From positions 1 to 21,738 of the IMG/VR virus record IMGVR_UViG_3300035204_001147: a DNA stretch of 21,738 nt. One strand, given 5' to 3'. The DNA is from a virus. The notes under the pieces are model-generated. The model was not told the origin of the DNA, ran no database searches, and saw nothing but the letters and a program-made list of their open reading frames with translations. Each line of letters opens with the position of its first letter. Positions within the stretch are counted from its first letter, which is position 1. This document shows, piece by piece, positions 1 through 8,589 of the stretch. Both the position numbers and the translations under genes were made by a program.

Positions 1-905
1 GCTGCACCGCTTTCCCATTGTGGCGCGGACCACGAACCGCCGAAGCCTTGAATCTTCGCACCTTCAGCCGCGTAAACCGTTGTGTTCTGAACGCTGCCGT
101 CGTAGGAGTTGTTCCAGTTGATCTGAACGTTTCCAGCAGGAGTAGCGCCGGGAATGAGTTCGATCTCTGTGATGTAGACCTCACCTTCAGTCGGATACCA
201 GTCTGTTCTCGATGGCGCGAGGTAGCGAGAGGTGAAAGCTAGTGAGAAAGGCCATTCATAGATGTCGGTCAACTCACCATCGAGAAGCAGTGCGCCTTTG
301 TAATAGCTTCCCGCTGATCCCTTTGCGCTGAACACTCTTGCGCGAAGCCTGCAATCGGAACTTGTGTATAGTCTCCTCACTCGAATCCAATGCCAACGAA
401 GAGGACTTGTACTCGTGTTTGCAATCCACGCCTGAGACACTGCGTTCACGCCATCCTGCTGGTTCTCGTGGATCGCAATCGCGGGCGTCGATCCGCCCGA
501 TGTCGATCCGAGATCCCATAGCGAAGAGGTGCTTGAAACTGATGAACTCGAATCAGGCAAGTAGATCAAGCGCGCATCGTGAAACTGACGCTCAACGGAA
601 TCAAGTCTCGTAGTTAAGGCGAGAACAGCGATGTCAGCAGTCATGCTGGTGGATTGAGTAGACGATGCTTGCAACGCAAACCGTGCATCATCCACCTGAG
701 CACCAAGCGGAATTGATCCTGTGTCGAAGTGGCAAACAGCACCGTATCGAACAGCGTCTTTGCCTGATCCGATTCCGACATCAAGTGTGACCGAACTGTA
801 GTCCAGCAATGCGCTACTAGAATTGCGAAATCTGGTATCACCAACTTTGTCGGAGTTGTAAGTAGCAGGAGACAACTTGGCGACACTCGCGATGAACTTA
901 GCCAC
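1..905 (-). CDS. Large beta-rich virion or tail-associated protein, partial (C-terminus outside window)
   Basis: I translated the minus strand by hand from 905 to 1 and found one uninterrupted frame of 301 codons that runs off the left edge. The favoured start is the GTG at 905 (protein begins MAKFIASVAKLSPATYNSDK). AGGTGAG lies just upstream, and the start overlaps the last codons of the preceding gene. A further in-frame GTG at 914 follows a TAG. Residues about 50-90 read like the DNRLRE/CBM96-type beta-sandwich seen in surface and fibre proteins: an aromatic-F-D strand, then SIPLGAQVDDARFAL, then a hydrophobic strand. The rest is rich in S, T, Y and W, with alternating beta patterns and no membrane segment or coiled coil. 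Its position downstream of the tail fibre suggests an adhesion or fibre accessory role. The function is inferred; the reading frame itself is well supported. Confidence 0.82.
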   Translation of the reverse strand, partial: MAKFIASVAKLSPATYNSDKVGDTRFRNSSSALLDYSSVTLDVGIGSGKDAVRYGAVCHFDTGSIPLGAQVDDARFALQASSTQSTSMTADIAVLALTTRLDSVERQFHDARLIYLPDSSSSVSSTSSLWDLGSTSGGSTPAIAIHENQQDGVNAVSQAWIANTSTSPLRWHWIRVRRLYTSSDCRLRARVFSAKGSAGSYYKGALLLDGELTDIYEWPFSLAFTSRYLAPSRTDWYPTEGEVYITEIELIPGATPAGNVQINWNNSYDGSVQNTTVYAAEGAKIQGFGGSWSAPQWESGA

Positions 906-1563
906 CGAACTCACCTACGTTGCGTTCTGGATCTGGATCAACCGACTTCCATCCAGGCAGAGTCTTGACCGGCGTATCGTTTTCATCAAACTCAACTTCA
1001 ATCTTGCAGTATCGGTCGAACTGATCTTTGACTCCACTCCACTCATGCTGCACTGGATCGCCATTGGAAACAGACGGGAAGCGAAAGTGGTCAATCGCTC
1101 TTACTGTGCCATCTGCCATTCTCATCGGATTAGTCAGCATTGATTCAATGCAAGCAAACGTCTGCCGCCAGAATAGCTCGCGCATCTCAATAGCATCTTC
1201 GATCTCGTCTTGATTGATGACAACACCATCTAACGAGAAGACCTTCGCAGGAATACCAACTGCTACAGACGGAAAAGTCGGAGAACACAGAGCAGAGATT
1301 GTGTCTGACGATATTTCGTTGATCCGGTAAAGCGACCAGATTCCGTATGGTTCACCATCAGGATCAAAGACAGCGAAGATTTCAAACGGTTCATCTGGGC
1401 AAGATCCGATCACATCCAATGAATCAGGATCACCTCGCCAGAAGACTGTGGCAGCAAACTTCAGGTCGCTCCACATATCACGAACGAAATAGGCTTCATC
1501 GTCATGCCAATCAATGTGACGAAACTCATGCTCGCTAATCGTGAATGTCAGTATGTGACCCAT
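898..1563 (-). CDS. Hypothetical phage protein, 221 aa, function unknown
   Basis: I do not recognise this protein. It is acidic and soluble-looking, with no signal peptide or membrane segment. The N-terminal part contains a cluster of aromatic and acidic residues (HIDWHDDEAYFVRDMWSDL) and a strand-rich stretch, FEIFAVFDPDGEPYGIW. The middle (about residues 120-145) looks helical, and the C-terminus is polar. The start ATG at 1563 follows AAGGGTAGAGAG, a plausible ribosome-binding site, 6 nt after the previous stop. The 3' end overlaps the start of the next gene. It is the penultimate visible member of the tail-fibre cluster, so it could be a fibre accessory or chaperone, but nothing in the sequence proves this. 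Confidence 0.8.
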   Translation of the reverse strand: MGHILTFTISEHEFRHIDWHDDEAYFVRDMWSDLKFAATVFWRGDPDSLDVIGSCPDEPFEIFAVFDPDGEPYGIWSLYRINEISSDTISALCSPTFPSVAVGIPAKVFSLDGVVINQDEIEDAIEMRELFWRQTFACIESMLTNPMRMADGTVRAIDHFRFPSVSNGDPVQHEWSGVKDQFDRYCKIEVEFDENDTPVKTLPGWKSVDPDPERNVGEFGG

Positions 1564-1569
1564 CGCTCT

Positions 1570-1896
1570 CTACCCTTGAACTGCCGCCACCGTGATGCTC
1601 GTCGCGTCCGAGTAGGTGGCTGTCGCTTTTCGGCCCGAGCCATTGAACCGCATGATGTCGAACGGCCCGAGTGCGCTCGTCTCGCCGCCGTCCACGGTAG
1701 CGGTGAAGTTCTGCGCGGTGTGGCCGAAGCTGCATGTGCGCTCTTCGGCCACCGTGACCGTGATCGAGCTTCCGCTTGCGTTTGCGACCCACAGGAAAAC
1801 CTGACCGGTTGAGTTGTCCCAGGTGTTCCCGGTCGCATCTGCCGCAGCGAGCGAAGGTGACGCCATATCTGTCTGGACTGTGAGTTCTGTCGGCAT
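1570..1896 (-). CDS. Small beta-rich phage structural protein, decoration-like
   Basis: This is a 108-aa protein starting MPTELTVQT, with the pattern AADATGNTW, FLWVAN, a TVTVAE strand, GPFDIMRFN and finally YSDATSITVAAVQG. From memory, small phage proteins with this layout (opening strand, AADxxGN turn, GPF motif, closing VTVA strand) are common beta-sandwich structural proteins, often encoded next to capsid or tail genes and thought to decorate the virion. The assignment to that group is by pattern only. It has no membrane segment, and one Cys. It starts 3 nt after the preceding stop, with AGGAGC upstream of the ATG. Its place after the tail fibre instead of beside the capsid is a little unusual. 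It may coat the capsid or tail. Confidence 0.75.
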   Translation of the reverse strand: MPTELTVQTDMASPSLAAADATGNTWDNSTGQVFLWVANASGSSITVTVAEERTCSFGHTAQNFTATVDGGETSALGPFDIMRFNGSGRKATATYSDATSITVAAVQG

Positions 1897-1899
1897 GGC

Positions 1900-2142
1900 T
1901 TAGATGCTCCTCATTGCGTGAAATGCTGCGCCGCCCGCCGCCCAGGAGAGAGCCTCGACGAGTCGATGCGTTGTGATCCATCCGATCCACTGTCCGTCGT
2001 CGCGATGCTGCGCGCCTTCGCGCATCCATCCGAAGACGACGAGTGCGCCGAGTGCGCCGAGCATTGCATCCATCCAGATGGTCCACGCGAGCAGAGCGCC
2101 GCCTATCAGGTGCAGAGCGTTGTCTGTTGTGATGACGTTCAC
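1900..2142 (-). CDS. Small integral membrane protein, 80 aa (holin candidate)
   Basis: The gene starts with GTG at 2142, 3 nt after the fibre stop, with GAAGG a few bases upstream. Residues about 8-24 (NALHLIGGALLAWTIWM) and 26-41 (AMLGALGALVVFGWM) are two adjacent hydrophobic stretches separated by a short turn. A polar segment, REGAQHRDDGQW, follows, and then a third weakly hydrophobic stretch near the C-terminus. The size and layout would suit a holin or another small lysis or exclusion membrane protein, and the location after the tail genes is a common place for lysis genes. However, no endolysin is visible beside it, and the REGAQ motif after the second helix also occurs in small phage membrane proteins of unknown role. 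The membrane nature is clear from the sequence; the holin role is only a possibility. Confidence 0.7.
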   Translation of the reverse strand: MNVITTDNALHLIGGALLAWTIWMDAMLGALGALVVFGWMREGAQHRDDGQWIGWITTHRLVEALSWAAGGAAFHAMRSI

Positions 2143-2145
2143 GGG

Positions 2146-3714
2146 CTAGCCTTCGTCGAGATATTCAATCAGAACATACGTTCTACTAGACCCATACAAA
2201 TTGGCATTCTCATTGTAGGATCTTCCGAAGAGGGGGCCGGTTCCAGAATCGGCCAATAGATCAGACTGGTTATCGTCGCTCTCTTCTTCCATCGCGAGCG
2301 TGAACTTGTGGCCTGACTCCGGGGTGTGAATCCGGTGAGATAGTCCAAGCTCCGCGATATTCGTTCCGGTAGTCCAACCGTTACCGGAGGTATTGTTTGG
2401 CCCATTTTGTCGATCTATCTCATGGCCTGCACTCACACTCCCAGGGGTCGTGCTGGAGTACCAGATCATGTTGATGTTCCGATTCGAGTCCTGATTATCT
2501 TGAGTCTGGTAACGGACATGTGAAGTAATCAGAAATCTGCGCGTGCCGTTTGGCGCAACGGGATATTCGATGTCTGTGAACTGCGGAACCGCCTCTCGAT
2601 TTGTCCCATCATCGGTTCCGAAGTTGTTGAAGTCAACCGTCGCAAAGACAAGCGTTCTGATTGTCGGAAGAACCGCTAAGGGGATGTCGGCCCACTCGTT
2701 CCCGTCGAGCGTGTCCGCATCGAGCCCGTTTCCCGCGCCGGGAGTCAAGCTCACATAAGCATCGGTTCCGGGCGCAGTCGAGAACTCCAGCCGAGAGTTC
2801 GACGGATTGAGGCGGATACTCTCGGTGTAGTCGCCGCCCGACGCTCGACTTCGCAACTCGACCATGCCGTCCGTGTTATCCACGAACAAAGAGCCGCGCT
2901 CCGTACCGTTGTTTGTGATCGACACGCCGGGACTCTGAGAACCTGACGTGTCGGTAATAATCAGATTCGTGTCACCCGCAGACGTAAGAGTCAGGTTCGC
3001 ATCGATGGACTGTGCCGAGGCCGCATCCGAGCGAACGAACCCCGTCGAGTCGATGGCATCGAGCGTCGTCGCGTCCACGTCGCCGAAATCCGCACCCGTC
3101 GCCACAACGATGTTCCCTGAAGCGTCAACCTTCAGCACGTCATTCTCGGCCAGATCCGAAGCGCCGACCTTCAGGACGCCTCCACCAGTCGTTGCGAGCG
3201 ATGTCGCGATCGTCTCCACCGATGCCGTGCCGTGCCCCATATCGGTGCGCTCTGCGAGCTTCTCAGCCGTTGTGTTTCGACCGTAAGCTCTCCACACCTC
3301 GACCCAGCGGTTCCCGGTGTAGATCAACGCGATGCAACGCTTCGAGCAGAGCACGAAGTCCTCGCCATCGAGCATCTCGATCTGACCCGCGCCGGTTGCG
3401 TGCTGAACAGTGATGTATGCGCCGGTCGTCTCCGTCGATGTCGAGTCGTTGTTCTTCAAGATGACGATTCGGCCCTGCGTGATGTTCGTCACGCCGATCG
3501 TTTCGAGCACGTCGGGCACCGTCAAGCCTTCCGAGATCACGCTTACCATGCTTGACAAGGGAGCGTCGATGTCGCCGCCGCTGATCGTCGAAGAGATCAC
3601 CTCCTTGCTGCCGAGTTCGGCGATCACGTCGTTGAGCTTGTCGAGAGCGACCTTCATCTCGGCCTCGGTCCTGGCCGAGTTGCTCATATAGTTCGTTCCA
3701 GGGAGTAGCGTCAT
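2146..3714 (-). CDS. Tail fibre / receptor-binding protein
   Basis: This 522-aa protein begins MTLLPGTNYMSNSARTEAEM, an opening I know from phage fibre proteins, followed by a helical segment (about residues 15-40) that could trimerise. Residues about 40-150 form a compact beta domain with the ITQGRIVILKNNDSTS and GNRWVEVWRAYG strands. About 165-340 is a repetitive fibre shaft rich in D, T, S, A and G, with short repeats of the type LKVGASD, LKVDASGN and LDAIDSTGF. A GLDADTLDGNEWADIP hinge follows, typical of fibres where a shaft meets a tip. The C-terminal domain of about 180 residues is beta-rich and ends at YVLIEYLDEG. The start ATG is 1 nt after the stop of the J-like protein. By position and architecture it is a side or central fibre involved in host recognition. 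The receptor is unknown. Confidence 0.82.
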   Translation of the reverse strand: MTLLPGTNYMSNSARTEAEMKVALDKLNDVIAELGSKEVISSTISGGDIDAPLSSMVSVISEGLTVPDVLETIGVTNITQGRIVILKNNDSTSTETTGAYITVQHATGAGQIEMLDGEDFVLCSKRCIALIYTGNRWVEVWRAYGRNTTAEKLAERTDMGHGTASVETIATSLATTGGGVLKVGASDLAENDVLKVDASGNIVVATGADFGDVDATTLDAIDSTGFVRSDAASAQSIDANLTLTSAGDTNLIITDTSGSQSPGVSITNNGTERGSLFVDNTDGMVELRSRASGGDYTESIRLNPSNSRLEFSTAPGTDAYVSLTPGAGNGLDADTLDGNEWADIPLAVLPTIRTLVFATVDFNNFGTDDGTNREAVPQFTDIEYPVAPNGTRRFLITSHVRYQTQDNQDSNRNINMIWYSSTTPGSVSAGHEIDRQNGPNNTSGNGWTTGTNIAELGLSHRIHTPESGHKFTLAMEEESDDNQSDLLADSGTGPLFGRSYNENANLYGSSRTYVLIEYLDEG

Positions 3715-3715
3715 G

Positions 3716-6700
3716 TCAGTATCCTTCGATGGACACCGAGGCCGAACCCGTGGTCTCGGTGCCGCTGGAATCGAATAGCTTGATTGTGGGTCCGCTCAGT
3801 TCGTAGGTCGTCCCCGCTCCATCCGGCTGATGATTCGCGAGCAAGTCGTAGGCTTCTCCAGCCATTGCGCTCTGACTCGACGCCGAGGTCGTCGCAGGGT
3901 TCACGGTGATACTCGTGATCTTGCGGAAGCCCTTTCCGGTGAGATCGACTGTGGTGCCGCCTGTCGAGGCAACGCCCACGATCTCCCGGTGATGCTTCCG
4001 CAGACCCTCGACCTTGAACTCGGCTGCCTTCATCTTGCCCTGCGTCTTCCCAGATGCGATCGTGAAACGAATTCGGATAAGTTCCTGTGTCGCCGCTCCG
4101 ATCGCCGAAGGCCACTCGGGCTCTTCGAGGATTCGCTCCCCAGGCCAGGGAGCCCAGTCATCCATCATGTACGTGTATCCAAGTTCCGAATATGCCGAAT
4201 AGGTCCGATAGTGGATCTCGATCGCAGAGCCCTCAAAGTTGAGGTTCGCGACACGCATCCGACAAGGGAAATCGTCATCGACGGGCCAGCTATTTGGCGT
4301 TCGCACGTCGGCGAAATCGTGCATGACAGCAATGTCATCGGAGAACTGCATCTCCGAATAAATCGTCTCGCCCCAGAAGTCAGCAGAGTCCGTCGTCCAG
4401 AACGTCGCAGTGTCGCCTCCGCTCCAAAATGCTCCCGAGCTGTCGGTGTTCGCGACGAGGTAGCCCGTGCCTGCGTCGAGCGTGCAGCCGATTCGGTTTC
4501 CGCCGAACTCGCTCCCCCAGACACCCGTCCATGTCTCGGTCGAGATGTCGTCGAGTTGCTCCGGTGTGCGAATCACCTTCACCTCGGAGAGCGTCGTCGA
4601 TTCGTTCCCCGCGATGTCCACAGCCCGGACCATGATCGTGGTCGTTCCAGGCTGGATGCGCCCGCCGATCTGCACCCAGTTGTCGGTGACGAGATTCGAC
4701 GAGAGAGGGATGCCGGTCGCCCAAGTCGAGTCATCGCCCGATTGGTGCTTCACGATAAACCCCGCGAAGTCACGGGGCTTGTCGCCATACTCCCAGCGGA
4801 TCGCGTCACCCCAGACCGAGAGGTCAGTCGGCGGATCTGGTGGCGTCGAAAGGCCCACCACGGTGTGGTTCACGCGATAAACCCAGTCTGATGCGGTCGC
4901 GGTTGGGTCGGAGATCGCACGCACGCGCACGTCGTACACCTCGCCCTGCTCAACCGGCGAGATCGAGACCTCGGTCTCCCCGGTAGCTTCGACGCGAGCT
5001 GCGTTTACCCAGTCCGTCACCGCGTCGGCCCCGTCCTTCACGCGGAATTGTGAGTGGTAATGCGTCGTCGGAGCATAGGTGCCTTCCGTATTCTGAGGCG
5101 TCGAGACGTTCAAGACGATTCGAATCTCGGGCGTGCCCGAAGACGAGAAGAGCGCCACAGACTCATCGCTCACCAATTCCCCGATGATGTCCGGGCGCAC
5201 TGGTCGCAGCAGAGTGGGCGAGCTTTCGAGCGTGATGTTCGAGTCGTGTTCAGGAATCGCGCCCTCTTCGTAAACAGCCGAGTTGTACTCGACCAACTCG
5301 ATTACGGCAGTGAGATCGTTTCGAGGAGAGATCTTCTTCACTACGCACTGGATGCTCTCGGTGTCACGCTCGCCGAAGATCACGAGATCTCCGATACCTG
5401 GGTAGACCGTCCCAGCCGAGAGCCAGTAGTAATTGCTCACAGGCGTGACGGTCGAGCTATAGCCGCCCTGGTTCACCACGTTAATCACCGCTTCGGCTGA
5501 CTCGCTCGAATCCGCGTAGGTCACTCCGCGCACACGGATCGCGTAGTCCTTCGTCGGGTCGTAGTAGAACTCTTCATCGAGAACCCCGCCAGTGAACTGC
5601 GATGCGAAGTTCGTCACAGCAGTAAACCGCGCCGCACCGTAACCAACACCGATCACATCATGGGAGACGCGCACGAGGTCACCGCGATTGCAGACGAGGT
5701 GCTCCACGTCGGAGTTGATTGTGAATATCTCAGGCCGCAGCTTGGTCGATGCGAGATGATAGCGACCGTCGCGATACGCCTGCCGCGCATTCGAAACACC
5801 CCAGAGCGAAATCTCCGCGAACTCGGTCGCCGCCTGAGTGTTGTCGTCAACCGAGATCGACTCGATCTCGAAGACGCTCCCGAAGGACGAACCATTCTGC
5901 GTGAAGTCGAACCGCAGGCGATCCATCGTCCCCGTCCACTGAGAATTGCTTGTCATGTCCCAGACAACAGTCACCCAGCCTTTCGACCAGTCCGGCTCAG
6001 TCGATTGCAACTGAACATTGAGGCTGCTGAAGGATGATGTTCCCGTCGCAAACCAAATCTGACCGTGCCAGTCCTCGTCCCCCTTCGTGACCCGGCGCAT
6101 ACGCACGCGCACGAACTTGTAGAGGGAGGTATCGATCCCCATCAGATTGTCGGTGTCGCTGTAAAGCTGCGGATCAGTCGAACTCACAGTATGACGGATT
6201 GAGTAGCCCTGGTGCCCTGCCGTCGTCGATCCAGACGAGAGCCACGCGCTCGAAGTCCCCGCTGAAGACTCATTCAGAGAAGTCGGTGTCATCGAGCCCC
6301 GGAAGCCCAGGCGCACAACGTAGTTCCCGCTCTCACTGAAATTGTCGTTGTAGACGACGAGTTCGTCTTTCTGATACGACTTGTTGTCGGCACTGGGCTC
6401 CGGGTTCACGAAGTGAACGCGCACCGCATGAGGAGCCTTTCGGAATGCCTTGCTGCCAGAGAAGCCGTTTGAGTTCCTCGGCGTGAAGTGCTGAACGACC
6501 TGGGTCTGCGGGATGTCTTGAACGACCGAATACTTCCCGTCGATCACATTGAGCGCCGCGCGCCCGCCCGCTGCGATGTCAGACACCACCTTCTTCGCCG
6601 TCGTCGTGAAGTCGATCACCGCGTCGATGTTGCGAGCAGCCTTGGTCGTGCCGTCCTCCTCGTAACCACCGATCGGATAGGCCCCAGTGTCGCCGAGGTT

Positions 6701-8221
6701 GCCAGCCCAAACCGCGAGACCGGGGCCGTCTATTCGAGAGTCTTCGACAGGTCGCGAGTTCGCGGGGCCGCGCAACGTATGAGCGAACAGCCACGCAGGG
6801 TTGCGCGTGGGGAACATCGAGGCGTTATATGCGCTCGACGATGCCGTCACCGGCCCCCAGGATTGTGTCGTCGTGTCGAACTTCGGAACGATCGAAGTGC
6901 AGAGTGCAGAGAGATTGTCGATCACCCCGCTGAGACCCGTGTCGCTTGCGTTGATCTCAAGCTCGATCTTCGCGAGGTTCGGGATCAACGAGCCGACATG
7001 TGGCTTGATCGTGCGAATCACCGTCGCAACGGCATCGGCGTTGATCGAAACCGATTTACCGTTCCAGTCGGGCGAAGTCGTCGAGACCCGCGTGATACGA
7101 ATCTCGTGGCGAGCATTTTCAGTGCTCCCAGACGGCACAGGCCACCGCAGCCCGCGAGTGATGCTCCCGCGCTGCTTGAGCTTCAGGTCGAACGTACCTG
7201 CGGAGACTCGCCGAAAACCCGTCGAAGATTCGAGCCCTGCGGTGGGATTTTCAATCGCAGAGAATGAGCCGACCCCCTGCTCTCGCTGCTCGATCAGAAA
7301 CCGAACGGTGACCGTCTGGGGCTTCCCGTCATCGTCGAAGGCGATCAGGCCAGCAGGGAAGGCCAGATCGATCGAGACCTCCTTCGGCCCCTCGCCGGTC
7401 GTGAGCACCGCCACATCAGGAGCTACTCGGTTGAACTTCGGCTGAATCGACGAGTCCGCGTCCACCTCATCGCGGAAGATCGAAAGCTCCGGGTCATCAT
7501 CCCAGCCTTGGAGCACGTTGTACTTGCTGGAGTCGATCAGTTCGTCGATCGGCTTCTCGCCAATGCGAATATCCGTTACGTCGAGCGGTCCATACCCAAA
7601 GCACATGAGCAGGCGCAGCACAGAATCCTTCCCCACGCGCTCCTGGAAGGGCTTTCCGAGGAGATCCGGGTACACCCGGTACTGACCTAGCACCGTGCGG
7701 ATCGGGCCGTAGAGACGCGCACTGTTGCGCGCTCCAGAGAGCGCAGGCGAATCTCCGCTCTGTGGGATCGTGCCGCTGAACGGTACTGAGGGGGCTGGAG
7801 CCAGCAGGGATTGGATTCCAGCAGCAATCGACATGCCGCCGCTCACCGCGAGCGAGGCTGCGCCGAATGCCTCCGCAGCAGTCAGCTCAGCGAACCCGCC
7901 CGCCGCTCCCACTGTGGCGATCGACGCAGCAATCGCGAGCACGCCGATCACGATCGACAAGATGCCCTTGCCGCTCTTCCCGCCTCGCGGAATCACCTTG
8001 ACGACGACGAGAGCACCAGCCTTCGGGCGCACCTTCGAGAACATCCTCTCGGGAACGATCTCGCCGCCTACCGCAACGACCACCCCATACGCGGAGTCGA
8101 TCCGAAGGCTTCGGGCTTCGAGGATCTGCTCGATCGTCTCACCCTCGAACGCATACGAATGCACGCGCCCGTCTTCAAACGGATTGCTCGCGAGCTGAAC
8201 ATCTACTGCATCCGATAGCAT
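3716..8221 (-). CDS. J-like tail tip / host-specificity protein with N-terminal beta-grasp domain
   Basis: This is the central tail-tip protein, which closes the tail and contacts the host. I prefer the ATG at 8221 (MLSDAVDVQLASNPF, 1,501 aa) because GAGGCGG lies about 8 nt upstream; the ATG at 8242 would add 7 residues but lacks a ribosome-binding site. Residues about 15-82 look like a ubiquitin-like beta-grasp domain resembling lambda gpI, ending VVVKVIPRGG. Two to three hydrophobic stretches (about 88-150) end at SLLAPAPS, as is usual in J proteins. The hub region follows (GPIRTVLGQYRVYPDLLG, LLMCFGYGPLDVTDI). About 650-800 is a beta-sandwich-like insertion. About 1005-1215 contains fibronectin-III-like domains (PPDPPTDLSVWGDAIRWEY). 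The C-terminal 280 residues are beta-rich with many W and F. The beginning overlaps the NlpC gene by 19 nt. Confidence 0.92.
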   Translation of the reverse strand: MLSDAVDVQLASNPFEDGRVHSYAFEGETIEQILEARSLRIDSAYGVVVAVGGEIVPERMFSKVRPKAGALVVVKVIPRGGKSGKGILSIVIGVLAIAASIATVGAAGGFAELTAAEAFGAASLAVSGGMSIAAGIQSLLAPAPSVPFSGTIPQSGDSPALSGARNSARLYGPIRTVLGQYRVYPDLLGKPFQERVGKDSVLRLLMCFGYGPLDVTDIRIGEKPIDELIDSSKYNVLQGWDDDPELSIFRDEVDADSSIQPKFNRVAPDVAVLTTGEGPKEVSIDLAFPAGLIAFDDDGKPQTVTVRFLIEQREQGVGSFSAIENPTAGLESSTGFRRVSAGTFDLKLKQRGSITRGLRWPVPSGSTENARHEIRITRVSTTSPDWNGKSVSINADAVATVIRTIKPHVGSLIPNLAKIELEINASDTGLSGVIDNLSALCTSIVPKFDTTTQSWGPVTASSSAYNASMFPTRNPAWLFAHTLRGPANSRPVEDSRIDGPGLAVWAGNLGDTGAYPIGGYEEDGTTKAARNIDAVIDFTTTAKKVVSDIAAGGRAALNVIDGKYSVVQDIPQTQVVQHFTPRNSNGFSGSKAFRKAPHAVRVHFVNPEPSADNKSYQKDELVVYNDNFSESGNYVVRLGFRGSMTPTSLNESSAGTSSAWLSSGSTTAGHQGYSIRHTVSSTDPQLYSDTDNLMGIDTSLYKFVRVRMRRVTKGDEDWHGQIWFATGTSSFSSLNVQLQSTEPDWSKGWVTVVWDMTSNSQWTGTMDRLRFDFTQNGSSFGSVFEIESISVDDNTQAATEFAEISLWGVSNARQAYRDGRYHLASTKLRPEIFTINSDVEHLVCNRGDLVRVSHDVIGVGYGAARFTAVTNFASQFTGGVLDEEFYYDPTKDYAIRVRGVTYADSSESAEAVINVVNQGGYSSTVTPVSNYYWLSAGTVYPGIGDLVIFGERDTESIQCVVKKISPRNDLTAVIELVEYNSAVYEEGAIPEHDSNITLESSPTLLRPVRPDIIGELVSDESVALFSSSGTPEIRIVLNVSTPQNTEGTYAPTTHYHSQFRVKDGADAVTDWVNAARVEATGETEVSISPVEQGEVYDVRVRAISDPTATASDWVYRVNHTVVGLSTPPDPPTDLSVWGDAIRWEYGDKPRDFAGFIVKHQSGDDSTWATGIPLSSNLVTDNWVQIGGRIQPGTTTIMVRAVDIAGNESTTLSEVKVIRTPEQLDDISTETWTGVWGSEFGGNRIGCTLDAGTGYLVANTDSSGAFWSGGDTATFWTTDSADFWGETIYSEMQFSDDIAVMHDFADVRTPNSWPVDDDFPCRMRVANLNFEGSAIEIHYRTYSAYSELGYTYMMDDWAPWPGERILEEPEWPSAIGAATQELIRIRFTIASGKTQGKMKAAEFKVEGLRKHHREIVGVASTGGTTVDLTGKGFRKITSITVNPATTSASSQSAMAGEAYDLLANHQPDGAGTTYELSGPTIKLFDSSGTETTGSASVSIEGY

Positions 8222-8589
8222 GACAGCAACCGCCTCTTCCATGCAGGGCTCGATAGATCAACGATGCAGGAGTCGTTCCCATCCATCGCGTGCAGCATCC
8301 GACCATTGCCGAGCACGATCCCGCAGTGACACTCAATCCCCATGACCCGGCACCATGCGACATCGAACTCGCAAGGCTCCGCGACCTTCGTCCACGCACT
8401 CACCTCCTGGCCGAAGGCTTCCGCGAACGATTCCGCGTCGGTGCTCGACTCGTAGCCTGCATAAGAGGGGAGCTTGATCCCAAGCTCGCGCCGATAGACC
8501 TGACGAACGAGGCCCCAGCAGTCGAGCGCATCCATCTCGCGCCCGTTGATCTCGTATGGAATCCCGATGTACTCGTTCGACCATGACAT
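8203..8589 (-). CDS. NlpC/P60-family tail-tip cysteine peptidase
   Basis: This is a 128-aa protein matching a minimal NlpC/P60 fold. The catalytic Cys is C24 in ALDCWGLVRQVYRRELGI, the classic DCWG helix start. The likely catalytic His is H88 in ECHCGIVLG, which begins the central strand; H100 (GRMLHAM) or a nearby polar residue may complete the triad. Lambda gpK combines a JAB domain with NlpC/P60; here only the peptidase part is present. In phage tails and gene transfer agents this enzyme sits just before the host-specificity protein and is thought to cut peptidoglycan stem peptides during DNA entry or to act in tip assembly. Its ATG overlaps the stop of the DUF1833 gene by one nucleotide (TGATG), and its end overlaps the J-like gene. 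Confidence 0.9.
   Translation of the reverse strand: MSWSNEYIGIPYEINGREMDALDCWGLVRQVYRRELGIKLPSYAGYESSTDAESFAEAFGQEVSAWTKVAEPCEFDVAWCRVMGIECHCGIVLGNGRMLHAMDGNDSCIVDLSSPAWKRRLLSCYRMQ

Noticed and set aside
641-886. 81-residue minus-strand frame starting GTG 886
   Set aside because: Lies in a different frame of the left-edge gene; the 301-codon open frame with a ribosome-binding site explains this stretch better.
3830-4891. 353-residue plus-strand frame
   Set aside because: It is arginine-rich, low-complexity sequence antisense to the J-like gene. The opposite strand encodes recognisable fibronectin-like and tip domains, so this is a shadow caused by GC-rich codons.
6488-7267. 259-residue plus-strand frame
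   Set aside because: Antisense shadow of the J-like gene, with R/H/D-rich composition and no recognisable domain.
8222-8242. Upstream ATG for the J-like gene
   Set aside because: It adds seven residues and has no ribosome-binding site, while the ATG at 8221 has GAGGCGG at suitable spacing.
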